Assembly (NCBI GenBank): GCA_016718205.1
Contig: JADKEB010000033.1
Span: 372,001 to 436,000 of the forward strand
Direction of reading: 5' to 3'
Source: Saprospiraceae bacterium
GTDB lineage: Bacteria; Bacteroidota; Bacteroidia; Chitinophagales; Saprospiraceae
DNA: 64,000 bases
Shown here: piece by piece, positions 55,477-64,000 of the stretch
Layout: every line of letters begins with the position of its first letter
Position numbering within the stretch: the stretch's first letter is position 1
Notes under the pieces: model-generated
The model's input: the letters and a program-made list of their open reading frames with translations, nothing else
Databases searched by the model: none
What the model was told of the DNA's origin: nothing
Made by a program: the position numbers and the translations under genes

Positions 55477-56530
55477 ATAGATTCTATCTACATAAAAGAT
55501 AAGTCATCAGCAAAACGTGGTGATGTGTTACTAAAATTTCGATCTACAGTTGATGAGCGTGATTTGGATGTTTTGAATTCATTTTCTTGCTCTCATCGAT
55601 TGATTATATACCTGAATGTTTGAATATATAAATGTCCCGAAAGGATTAAATATGGGGATAATGAGTTCCTAAACGTCTTGGTACAGCAATACGAAGAGTT
55701 TCGGCTATTTTTACGTCAAGTGCTGTTTTTCCACCAAATTAAAGCCTTGAGCAATGAAATGGAACAAATCAAACAGCTCAATCTATCCCTAACCAAACAA
55801 AGAAGGATTTGTAAGAAAAGATGCCTAGCCTTGACCAAGAAAGGATTTTGCGACATACCACTCTGAAGAGGAAAGGTGTCTCGTGGATGCAGAAAAAGAA
55901 AAGCAGAATCCAAATACTCAATGGAAAAAGAAACCTGGAAGCTTTCAAATCCAAAAACTGCAATAATGAAGTCAGGATAGAACAATTAAAACTCAGATAG
56001 CTGAGCTCACCGGTGATAGATCATCAGGAGTATCTACACCGGATATTTGCCATCCATCAGATGAAAGAAAAAATCATCAATGAAATCAAAGAATGGGAAG
56101 AATTGCACATCCTGAAAACACCTTTTGATGCGGATATTTCTTTATACAAAATATTTAGCCAAAAATCAATTTGTCAAAGCGGGCGACATCATTCTTACAT
56201 CGTCCTCATCATACAGGAAGTGGTTATATCGCTACAAGGCAAACTTCCGCTCAAAGCTGCCAGGTACGCTACAAGTAGGTCAAACTGCGATATTGGAATT
56301 AGCGAGTTACCCATCCACTCAGTATGGTGTCGTGCAACGACAGTAGCTGATTTTTCACGATACCCAGAAGATAGTTATTTCGTTGGTTTGAAATTACCTA
56401 CACCATTTGTGACCACCTACAAAAAGAAATACCACAAAACCAAAATCTGACCGCAAAATGTTACCATCCAAACGAAAAGAGTACAGCTTACTAGAGCGAC
56501 TATTCCAGAATGTTTTGGATGTTGTGGTCA
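55477..56530 (+). pseudogene. HlyD-family membrane-fusion protein, truncated and broken
   Basis: Directly after the insertion sequence, frame fragments read IDSIYIKDKSSAKRGDVLLK (lipoyl/barrel part), then coiled-coil pieces (55680-55860, about 55890-55980), then LHRIFAIHQMKEKIINEIKE and AILELASYPSTQYGVV (second barrel part). This is the order of a HlyD-type adaptor of a type-I or bacteriocin exporter. The N-terminal membrane anchor is missing and at least five frame breaks occur. Confidence 0.75.
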
Positions 56531-56556
56531 ATAAGCAACAACGAAAAAATTTGCCA

Positions 56557-56585
56557 ACCTTATAGGTTTCTGAAACCTATAAGGT
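56557..56585. repeat. ACCTTATAGGTTT palindrome
   Basis: 13-bp perfect arms with a 3-nt loop. The same core occurs in a longer form at 58395-58437. It lies in the gap after the HlyD remnant. It is probably a dispersed palindromic repeat of this genome or a terminator-like hairpin. Confidence 0.65.
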
Positions 56586-56631
56586 CTGGAACCTAAAAGT
56601 GTTAAAATTGTTGTAACAAAAAAGTTAAGTG

Positions 56632-57055
56632 ATGGGCTTAGTATATGCTGAAATTGAGTTGATTAACAATGGTGATCTATAGAGATGGTAAGAAGAAATC
56701 TAATGGATCAGGATGAAGTCAAAAGAATGACCGTTTCTGCGTTGGTTGATACGGGATCGTATATGCTATGTATCAATGAAAGTATTCAAGAACAATTGCA
56801 AACTACCTGTTGTGGAAAAACGGAAGGCGAAACTGCAGATAGTAGGATAGTAGAATTGGATGTAGTGACAAATGTGGAATTAAAATTTAAGAATAGAAGG
56901 ACACTTTGCAACTATGGTATTAAAAGGAGATTCTGAAGTTCTTTTAGGTGCGATTCCTTTGGAAGGTTATGGACGTTTTGGTACATCGTTGAGACAAGAA
57001 CTCATTTCCTGCACCCTATTTTGCACGAGGTTAAAATCAGTGTCTTTTAGATAAA
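56632..57055 (+). pseudogene. Retropepsin-like aspartic protease (clan AA), frameshifted
   Basis: From ATG 56632 (GLVYAEIELINNGDL), then in a second frame SALVDTGSYMLCINESIQEQ with the DTG catalytic motif, then from about 56905 in a third frame ATMVLKGDSEVLLGAIPLEG. Together they make one small retropepsin-like domain of about 140 residues. Such small proteins are common next to toxin-like or mobile genes in cyanobacteria and Bacteroidota; their role is unclear. Confidence 0.7.
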
Positions 57056-57248
57056 GATCTCTTTATTCCCTTTCAAAGGGAAGGATTTAGCTCCCAACGT
57101 GGCGAGGCTGGAGGCAATAATTAAAATTAGAATAGCAAAGAATTTTCATAAAGATGAACTTAACAAAAAAGAATACCACATCTATTTCAAAATGAATGGT
57201 CAATCGCTTAGGAAAACCTCCACAAAATATATTTTCACCCCCAAATAG

Positions 57249-58378
57249 AGTACATATAGAATACCTATTTTCATTTTGCTATTTTCAATATTTTCCTGTC
57301 ATCCCAATGGTTTTGTCATCAAGGGAAGGCTTTCAGATAATATATACCAACTAAGTTAACATTATTAACGTATCATCATTCCAGTCAAACCCTATTAAAA
57401 AAGATAGCGTGAAGTCAAAGATGGATTAGTTTTTATTTAAAGGAAATAAACAAAATGCAAATTGTAGCACTTGCAGATGAAAAACTAGGAAAGTATTCCG
57501 AGCCCTTTTTTATTGAAAATGGTAAAAACAACATTTACCAGCTCGCCCCTGACAGCACATGTAATTTTTGTTTCTATACTGAAAATATAAGAAGCAATTA
57601 TGACAAAAAGAGATTGGACTTAATCAGAGAAAATCATGAAATTAAACACCAGGATATTTATAACAAATATTATGAAGTCAGCGAAATCGAAGACAGTGTC
57701 ATTATATCGTCAAAAGAATATTATGAGTCCTTAAATGCTGCCAAAAGAAAAATAGACTCTTCCAAAAAGCTGTTATTGGAAGAGCAGATGAGTTATATTA
57801 AATCATGTCCTAAATCATATTATAATGCTTTTTTTCTTTTTTTCCGATTTGGATTTCAAGGAAATCTGGATCAGAAATTTCAATTGTATAACACATTCGA
57901 CAGTAAGGTAAAAAATAGTCATTATGGTAAACTACTTTCAAATACTCTGTTTCTGGAAGGGAAAGCTGTTCCAGAATTGATTGGAGTTACTATAGCCAAT
58001 CAAGACTTCAGGCTGAGTAATTTGAGAGGGAAATATGTATTACTAGATTTTTGGGCCAGTTGGTGTGATCCTTGTCGGGAATCTCACATCGACATGAAGA
58101 CGCTCTATGAAAATTACAAAGAATATAATAATTTTGAAATCGTCAGTATTGCCTTTGACGACAATAAGCAAAATTGGCTTAAAGCTGTAGAAAAAGATAA
58201 AATAGGAGAGTGGCATAATTTAAATAAAAATGATATCATTTCTGGATTAGAGAATTATTATATATCAGTTTATCCGATCTCATACCTAATATCTCCTGAT
58301 GGGATTGTTATAAAACAATTTCATGGAAAGCATGATTTTAATAATGTGAAGAGTATTTTAAACAATAAAAGGAAATAG
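57249..58378 (+). pseudogene. TlpA-like thioredoxin lipoprotein, 5' end broken
   Basis: The 3' part (57455-58378, 307 codons) is a thioredoxin-fold domain with FWASWCDPCRES, a CxxC active site, after a helical region typical of the DUF4369/TlpA group. The missing front end is visible in another frame from about 57258: a lipoprotein signal with FSIFSC and then GFVIKGRLSDN, the DUF4369 start. Several frame changes lie between 57335 and 57455. ATG 57455 could still give a cytoplasmic fragment, but it would lack the export signal. TlpA proteins reduce periplasmic disulfides. Confidence 0.75.
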
Positions 58379-58394
58379 AAGAAATACTACGGAG

Positions 58395-58437
58395 ACCTTA
58401 GACCTTATAGGTTTTCAAAACCTATAAGGTCTAAGGT
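58395..58437. repeat. 43-nt perfect palindrome
   Basis: Arms of 21 bp (58395-58415 and 58417-58437) pair perfectly around one central C. The core ACCTTATAGGTTTT is shared with 56557-56585, and the outer part ACCTTAG extends it. It lies between the TlpA remnant and the permease gene. Confidence 0.75.
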
Positions 58438-58503
58438 ATTCTGCCGATTATTATTTAAAGTTTGTCTGAATTATGATACAGACATGAGCGGAGGTTTTTA
58501 ATA

Positions 58504-59346
58504 ATGATTAGCTTTGCATCTCAATCCATCAAAATTATGAAAGACCTTCTTCTCCTGGAATGGAAAAAGTTCAACGGTAACGCGGTATTCAAGGCGTTGG
58601 CCTTGATATACATAGCTATTGCACCATTCGTGATACTTGCAGGCAAAGATGTATTTAAAGATATGCCACCGCCGATGCCCAGTTCAAAAATGTTTTATGA
58701 ATTTCCCACGGTATGGGACTATCAGGGCTACATTGGCAATTGGCTGGTACCTTTTTGTCTCGGTTTTCTGGCCATCTACATCGTCACATCAGAAGTGAGC
58801 AATCGTACCATGAGGCAAAATATCATTATAGGAATGACGCGCAAGGAGTTTTTTTATTCCAAGTTTCTGACTATCCTGTCATTTGCAGTAGTAGCCACTG
58901 TTTTGTACGCTATATCCAGCATTGTCATAGGTATGATCTATACAGACGGTTTTGATTTGGAACTCATCATGGACAATAATTTTGCCATCGTCCGATATTT
59001 TCTTTTGTGTATGGGGTATATGAGTTTTGCGATGATGCTGGGTTTTTTGATCAGGAAGGGTACACTGACGCTATTGTTTTATTTTTTATACGTCATGATG
59101 CTGGAGCCTATATTGATGCTGATTCATGTGTATTATTTTAAGAATTCAAGCCGCAACTACTGGCCTATCAACAGTATTGAAGACCTGATGCCTTTCCCCT
59201 TGTTCAAAGTACCTGATTATTTTGTCAATAAAGAATGGGACTTCAATATTCTGCTGCCATATACTCACGCCATAGGTATGGCCATCTTGTACAGCAGTAT
59301 CTTTATATTTGTCGCTTACAGGAGTTTTATGCGGAGAGATATTTGA
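58504..59346 (+). CDS. ABC-2 type transporter permease
   Basis: 280 residues with six hydrophobic helices, SNRTMRQNIIIGMTRKEFFY between helices 2 and 3 (the usual ABC-2 elbow motif) and a short cytoplasmic end. ATG 58504 or ATG 58537 (KDLLLLEWKK) may be the start; the second resembles homologous starts. No ATP-binding gene is adjacent. The upstream partner may have been lost with the decay on its left, or the permease borrows a distant ATPase. Confidence 0.8.
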   Translation: MISFASQSIKIMKDLLLLEWKKFNGNAVFKALALIYIAIAPFVILAGKDVFKDMPPPMPSSKMFYEFPTVWDYQGYIGNWLVPFCLGFLAIYIVTSEVSNRTMRQNIIIGMTRKEFFYSKFLTILSFAVVATVLYAISSIVIGMIYTDGFDLELIMDNNFAIVRYFLLCMGYMSFAMMLGFLIRKGTLTLLFYFLYVMMLEPILMLIHVYYFKNSSRNYWPINSIEDLMPFPLFKVPDYFVNKEWDFNILLPYTHAIGMAILYSSIFIFVAYRSFMRRDI

Positions 59347-59374
59347 TTTTTTTGTAGTATCATACTTCAACCAT

Positions 59375-60142
59375 CTATCTATAAACACCACCTTTCCATC
59401 GCTCACAAATGATTCCGGCCGCTACTGAAACATTGAGCGATTCGGCTATTTTTGATCTGCTTCCGTTGATAGCTATTTTATTTCGGATGGATTTTTCCAG
59501 TTCTGTTGAAATACCTTTCCCTTCACTGCCCATGACCAGAATGGCATCACTTTCTATGATTACAGCATTGATATCCACTCCATCCATAAATGTACCATAG
59601 AGCGTCTTCCCACTTCTTAGGATTTTACTATAATCTGCAGTGATAAGGTCTACATTGACCAAACTGCCCATAGTGGCTTGTACTACTTTGGGATTAAAGA
59701 AATCTGCACACTGATTGTTTCGAATCAAAGCATCGATACCATACCAGTCTGCGATGCGTATGATAGTGCCTACATTGCCGGGATCCTGCACGCCATCGAG
59801 ATAAATAGCTGATGTGCCTTTTTTTAACAAAACATTATCATCGTCTTCCTTCACTTCCAGTAACAAAAGGATATCTGATGTAGTTTTTAAGGCAGAGATT
59901 TGTTCCATTTCCCGAGATGAAATGATTTCAGTTTTTTCCTTCAGTCCTTCCAGTAGTATTTCGTATTTGTGTAATGTATCTTGAACGATAAAAACGGAAT
60001 CTATGCGATATTTGGGAGTTTTCAACAATTCTGTACACACTTTGTCACCTTCAGCGATGAAAATATCGTACATTTGCCTGAATTTAGGCTGGTGTAAAGA
60101 TTTTATATCTTTTATGCGGGCTTTACTGATCACGGATAACAA
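59375..60142 (-). CDS. TrmH/SpoU-family RNA 2'-O-methyltransferase
   Basis: 255 residues: N-terminal substrate-binding domain (about 1-95) and SPOUT knot with all three motifs, DGVQDPGNVGTIIRIAD (about 114-130), ILVMGSEGKGIS and ESLNVSVAAGI. It methylates a ribose in rRNA or tRNA using S-adenosylmethionine. The start seems to be TTG 60142, because an in-frame stop lies two codons upstream. It is divergent from the outer-membrane gene with only 28 bp between the starts. Confidence 0.9.
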   Translation of the reverse strand: MLSVISKARIKDIKSLHQPKFRQMYDIFIAEGDKVCTELLKTPKYRIDSVFIVQDTLHKYEILLEGLKEKTEIISSREMEQISALKTTSDILLLLEVKEDDDNVLLKKGTSAIYLDGVQDPGNVGTIIRIADWYGIDALIRNNQCADFFNPKVVQATMGSLVNVDLITADYSKILRSGKTLYGTFMDGVDINAVIIESDAILVMGSEGKGISTELEKSIRNKIAINGSRSKIAESLNVSVAAGIICERWKGGVYR

Positions 60143-60170
60143 AGTTTACAGAGCCTTACTACGAAAAAGT

Positions 60171-62576
60171 ATGTTTGTCAAGCAAAATATTGATTTTTCT
60201 TTTTTGGGGTTAATCGTTTTTTTATCCATTTTTTATTCTTCATGCAATACGGCAAGATATCTCCATTCAGATGAAAGTTTGCTTAAAGGTACAAAGATAG
60301 TTTATAAAAATGAAAAAAATGTCTCGGACAAGAGCTCACTGACCAATGAGATACTACAACTTATTGATTACAAACCTAATGGGAAATTACTTTTTCTAAT
60401 TCCTGAGGAGTGGTTGTACCTATCCAACATCAGGAGTGGAAAGGATTCTTCCTGGTACAATAAAGCTTTCAGCAAATTGGGTGCCCCACCGGTATTGTAC
60501 GATGAAGGAAAACACAAAACCATAGCGGCAAATATCGAAAACTATCTAAGGTTCAGGAAAGGATATTATGAAGCCAGAGTAGATTTTATCACAAAAGAAA
60601 AAATCGTAGGATGGACTTCAAGTAAAGGCTCAGCAACACGCTTTGATACTGAAGTTTCTTATATCGTTTCTACCGGAGACAGATACCGGATCAATAGTAT
60701 CACTTATGAGTCGGAGGATAAATCGTTGCTCAGGTTTATACAATCTGTCAATGATGAAACACTCATCAGGAAAAATGATTATATTGACTTTTTGGTAATT
60801 GAAGAAGAAAAAAAGCGGCTTGTCCTTGAGCTTCAAAATAACGGTTATGCGGGATTTGCCGGAAATTACATTGAATTGAACGGAGACAGTAGCAGAATCA
60901 ATAAAACGATTGACCTGACTATTTTGATCCGAACCCCTTTACCTGCCAGGGAACACAAAAGGTATATCACCGGTAATGTAAGAGTATTTACTGATTATAT
61001 TCAGGATCAGAGTGACAGTATATATCATGAACAATATACAGATAAATCCTACTACAGACAGTCTGATGACTTTCTCGTAAAACCATCAGTTCTTTCCAAT
61101 ATGATATTCTTGAAACAAAACGAATATTTAAGCAGAACTGACAGGCAAAAGACCTTCAGAAAACTCAATGGTATCGGTACGTACAGGTTTGTAACTTTCA
61201 ATAACTATCCTGATAGTGAAAAGGATACAGTGATGAACTTTGATATTCAACTGTCACCTCACCAAAAGAAATGGGTATTTGATGGCGGATTCAATGGTTA
61301 CTACAGCACTTTGGGTCCTGCAGAACTGATAGGTTTTGGACTTTCTTCCCAATTGGTCAATAGAAACCTTCTTGGTGGTTCAGAGCGATATACCATGCGA
61401 GCTGAAACCGGATGGGAATTTGGATTTTCTCAGGAAAGCGGTATCACCAGAAGAACAACCAATTTTTCCTTCCAAAACAATCTTGTGATTCCTTCATTTC
61501 AGGATTTTATCGGTCTTGGAAAATTAGTCAATAGATTTGGTTTGATCAAAGATAGGTTTTACAATGATTTCAGAGAAGATGCAGTCACCAATATTGATCT
61601 TGGCTTCAGTAATGTCAACATCATAAATCTGTATTCTCTGCAATCTCTCAATGCTTCATTTGGATTTGACTACACATCTGCCCGTAATAACAGATATGTT
61701 TTCAGGCCACTCGGTTTCAACCTCGATCAATATGAAATCAAGGATACTGCCAGTTTTGAACTTAACCCATTGATTTTATTGTCTTTCAAAGATATTTTGC
61801 GCACCGGATTTTTATTCAGAGACTTTTCATATGTATATAACAGACCCAAAGACAAAAAAGGAAGGTCATTTTTGGTCATCAATAATCTGGAACTTTCGGG
61901 AAGTGAAGTATATCTTGCAAACAAATTGTACAATACTATCTCAGGTACCAAAAACATATGGGCACTGGCAGATCAAATCTCTTTTGCCAAATATGTAAGG
62001 TATGAGTTTGATGGACGTTACAACAAGGAGTATAGCAGAACTTCATCCTTTGCCGCAAGGCTCAATGCCGGTATTATCATCCCGTTTGGAGATAATAAGG
62101 TAGCACCTTTTATCAGACAATTTGGGGTAGGGGGACCAAATAGCCTTCGAGCGTGGAATATAAAAGAACCGGGGCCTGGCGGTTATCGAGATCCGCAGAC
62201 AAAAGTGAAAGATACTCCGGGAATTTTTGTAAATCAGGGAGATATCAGGCTTGAAATGAATGCTGAGTACAGATTTAAGATTTTTCTTGTGATGGATGGG
62301 GCTTTATTTGTGGATGCCGGTAATGTGTGGGTACTCAAAGATGATGCTACGAGACCGAATGCTTCTATCAGCACATCATTCTACAAACAGATAGCCTTAG
62401 GTGCCGGTTATGGGGTGAGATTAAATTTTGACTTTTTTATCATAAGGTTTGATTTTGGGTATAAGCTGCGCAGTCCGTTTACAGATGATTATAAAAAATC
62501 TCAATGGTATTCATTCAAAGAGATAAGACAACAAGGTCTCGGAAACGTTCAGGTCGGTGTAAACTATCCTTTTTGA
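60171..62576 (+). CDS. BamA/TamA-type (Omp85) outer-membrane protein
   Basis: About 801 residues from ATG 60171; a longer frame from 60003 runs antisense through the methyltransferase and has no signal at its start. The signal FLSIFYSSC is a lipobox, so it may be lipid-anchored. The N-terminal half carries POTRA-like segments (for example YYEARVDFITKEK); the C-terminal half is an Omp85 barrel (VAPFIRQFGVGGPNSLRAW, then a GDIRLEMNAEYRF strand) ending GVNYPF with terminal Phe. Paralogues of BamA like this help assemble or translocate outer-membrane proteins. Confidence 0.88.
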   Translation: MFVKQNIDFSFLGLIVFLSIFYSSCNTARYLHSDESLLKGTKIVYKNEKNVSDKSSLTNEILQLIDYKPNGKLLFLIPEEWLYLSNIRSGKDSSWYNKAFSKLGAPPVLYDEGKHKTIAANIENYLRFRKGYYEARVDFITKEKIVGWTSSKGSATRFDTEVSYIVSTGDRYRINSITYESEDKSLLRFIQSVNDETLIRKNDYIDFLVIEEEKKRLVLELQNNGYAGFAGNYIELNGDSSRINKTIDLTILIRTPLPAREHKRYITGNVRVFTDYIQDQSDSIYHEQYTDKSYYRQSDDFLVKPSVLSNMIFLKQNEYLSRTDRQKTFRKLNGIGTYRFVTFNNYPDSEKDTVMNFDIQLSPHQKKWVFDGGFNGYYSTLGPAELIGFGLSSQLVNRNLLGGSERYTMRAETGWEFGFSQESGITRRTTNFSFQNNLVIPSFQDFIGLGKLVNRFGLIKDRFYNDFREDAVTNIDLGFSNVNIINLYSLQSLNASFGFDYTSARNNRYVFRPLGFNLDQYEIKDTASFELNPLILLSFKDILRTGFLFRDFSYVYNRPKDKKGRSFLVINNLELSGSEVYLANKLYNTISGTKNIWALADQISFAKYVRYEFDGRYNKEYSRTSSFAARLNAGIIIPFGDNKVAPFIRQFGVGGPNSLRAWNIKEPGPGGYRDPQTKVKDTPGIFVNQGDIRLEMNAEYRFKIFLVMDGALFVDAGNVWVLKDDATRPNASISTSFYKQIALGAGYGVRLNFDFFIIRFDFGYKLRSPFTDDYKKSQWYSFKEIRQQGLGNVQVGVNYPF

Positions 62577-62808
62577 TGATCTGGAAGGAAAAAACCAAGT
62601 ACAAACCCCTGAAAAGAGGAGTCCTGCGCTTTGATTTTTCAGAGTGAGGTGGGTCGTCTCAAGCCTAGCTTGACAGGCTCTTCAGAGGTAGTGAAGAGCA
62701 TAATTAATTTTGATTAATAAATAAGTTATAAACACACTGCAAACGTTCTTTAAAAAGAAAACCTAAAGTCCAATTTTATTGTTACTTAAAATAAAACATT
62801 TATACATT

Positions 62809-63825
62809 ATGAAAACATATTTTATGCTTATTGCGGCCTTCTTATTATCAGGCCAAACCATAATGGCACAGGTACATGCCATGCCGTCTCTCAAATATTC
62901 GTATTCTGCACTTGAGCCTTACATTGATGCTCAGACGATGGAAATCCATTATTCAAAACATCATCAGGCTTACCTCAACAATCTGACAAAAGCATTGGCA
63001 GGAACCAAAGCAGAAAAAATCGCATTGGAGGATTTATTGATCGCTGCGGAAAAAAGGGGAGCGGTCATAAGAAACAATGGCGGTGGTCATTATAACCATA
63101 GCTTGTTTTGGGAAATTTTATCTCCTGAACCATCCAAAGTGCCTCAGGGCCAATTGGCTGTAGCCATCAACAAAACTTTCACTTCATTGGACAGCCTGAA
63201 AAAACTGATGAATAATGGAGCAATGACAAGATTTGGATCCGGATGGGTGTGGTTGTATGTTAAACCTGATAAATCCCTTGCAGTGTCCTCAACCGCCAAC
63301 CAGGACAACCCCATCATGGATGCTGCCGGCAAAGAAAGAGGAATTCCTATTTTGGGAATAGATGTATGGGAACATGCATACTACCTGAAATACCAAAACA
63401 AAAGAGCAGACTATCTCGGTGCTATATGGAATGTTCTGGATTGGAAAGCCGTAGGTGCCAATTATGAAAAAGCACTTAAGGATCCACTGCTTAAGGTCAT
63501 AGAAAAGGATACATGGCAGGAGTTAAAGGATTTTCACATGGTCATGGGTCAGACATTTCATCCCATGGAAGAAGGAAACCTGAAACCCATAAAAGAGAGA
63601 TCGGCTGAAATGCTGGCAAAGGCTCAATTGCTGGCATCATCCACTCCACCCGTGTCGTTCAGCAGTGATGCTATCAGGAAAGCGGTTGCTGATCTTGTGT
63701 CAGGTGCTGCAAATCTGGATAAACTCGTCAAAAAGAAAGCAAAAGACGAGAAAATTATAGCTGATTTAACAAAATTGCATGATACTTTTCATGTGATTCA
63801 GGGCTTATGCAGCGATGATCATTGA
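62809..63825 (+). CDS. Secreted Fe/Mn superoxide dismutase with C-terminal His-rich domain
   Basis: 338 residues from ATG 62809. A signal peptide (FMLIAAFLLSGQTIMAQ) implies export. Metal ligands of the iron/manganese SOD family are visible: His in MEIHYSKHHQAYL, His in GGGHYNHSLFW, Asp and His in DVWEHAYYLKYQNKR. The enzyme turns superoxide into oxygen and hydrogen peroxide. It is over 100 residues longer than a normal SOD. Residues about 235-338 form an added helical domain with KDFHMVMGQTFHPMEEG and LHDTFHVIQGLC, which looks like a separate His/Cys metal- or haem-binding module. Confidence 0.9.
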   Translation: MKTYFMLIAAFLLSGQTIMAQVHAMPSLKYSYSALEPYIDAQTMEIHYSKHHQAYLNNLTKALAGTKAEKIALEDLLIAAEKRGAVIRNNGGGHYNHSLFWEILSPEPSKVPQGQLAVAINKTFTSLDSLKKLMNNGAMTRFGSGWVWLYVKPDKSLAVSSTANQDNPIMDAAGKERGIPILGIDVWEHAYYLKYQNKRADYLGAIWNVLDWKAVGANYEKALKDPLLKVIEKDTWQELKDFHMVMGQTFHPMEEGNLKPIKERSAEMLAKAQLLASSTPPVSFSSDAIRKAVADLVSGAANLDKLVKKKAKDEKIIADLTKLHDTFHVIQGLCSDDH

Positions 63826-63910
63826 TTGAAATAAATGACATCCTTAATAATGGTCTGAATAATAACTCAGCAAAATACTCTTAATAGAGGATGTAAGATG
63901 TAACTGATTT

Positions 63911-64000
63911 AGAGTATGTTAAATTTTGTTTTTGGATAATAAAATGGAGTTATTTTGAGCGAAAAGAGGCAAATTTTGCAGTCATGGGCAATTCGACGAA
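63911..64000 (+). mobile_element. Probable partial copy of the AGAGTATGTTTAAA element
   Basis: AGAGTATGTTAAA at 63911 matches the left end of the other elements except for one missing T, and GAGCGAAA is shared with copy 2 a few dozen bases in. The rest differs and runs off the window, so only the end can be judged. Confidence 0.4.

Noticed and set aside
60003..60170. Upstream part of the long frame of the Omp85 gene
   Set aside because: It runs antisense through the methyltransferase gene; the lipoprotein signal starts at 60171.

Overview
The window reads as chromosomal DNA of a Bacteroidota bacterium, most likely of the Saprospiria/Chitinophagia side (possibly Saprospiraceae). The support is low GC content, TonB receptors with carboxypeptidase-regulatory-like N-domains, a DUF4249 lipoprotein beside a receptor, an ECF sigma/FecR pair, TTTG-N19-TAnnTTTG promoters and few Shine-Dalgarno sites. 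No rRNA, tRNA or CRISPR array was seen. The taxonomy is an inference from gene content. Layout: 0-4.1 kb holds a peptidoglycan-scavenging pair (glycosidase-tail/NamZ fusion, AmiC-like amidase lipoprotein). 4.3-8.1 kb has a CBS protein and a TonB receptor/DUF4249 pair. 8.9-15.5 kb is a minus-strand envelope-signalling block: receptor, GIN-domain lipoprotein, ECF sigma, FecR, STN-repeat protein. 15.6-19.4 kb carries two overlapping AAA/STAND-like ATPase genes behind a promoter embedded in a tandem/inverted repeat. 20-25.7 kb is housekeeping (RNase HII, MacB-like permease, YwaF-like membrane protein, PpiD-like foldase). 27.1-29.3 and 33.9-40.6 kb carry planctomycete-type genes (Gfo/Idh oxidoreductase, DUF1080, DUF1549/DUF1553 cytochrome, DUF1501, xylose-isomerase-like barrel, DUF2231/cytochrome/LRR), probably a periplasmic keto-sugar pathway. 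A broken bifunctional PBP and an LLM/VOC pair lie between them. 40.7-48.7 kb has an acyl-ACP desaturase, PhnA-like protein, three-gene transhydrogenase, a broken two-component system and a DUF1573 gene. 49.7-58.4 kb is a decayed mosaic: a 3' fragment of an alpha-2-macroglobulin gene, an intact two-gene cassette (909-aa protein of unknown family plus a calcineurin-like phosphoesterase) with its own consensus promoter, an ISKra4-like insertion sequence that cuts the end of the phosphoesterase, then HlyD, retropepsin-like and TlpA-like pseudogenes. 58.5-63.8 kb returns to ordinary genes (ABC-2 permease, TrmH methyltransferase, BamA-type outer-membrane protein, secreted superoxide dismutase with an extra domain). 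Two themes cut across the window. First, a family of elements ends in AGAGTATGTTTAAA inverted termini: two inverted 261-bp highly structured copies, one 1.26-kb cargo-bearing copy and a partial end. Second, many genes are broken by single-base indels in homopolymers, so at least part of the apparent pseudogenisation is probably sequencing or assembly error. The best candidate for an undescribed system is the 909-aa/phosphoesterase cassette. The palindrome-controlled ATPase pair is second.
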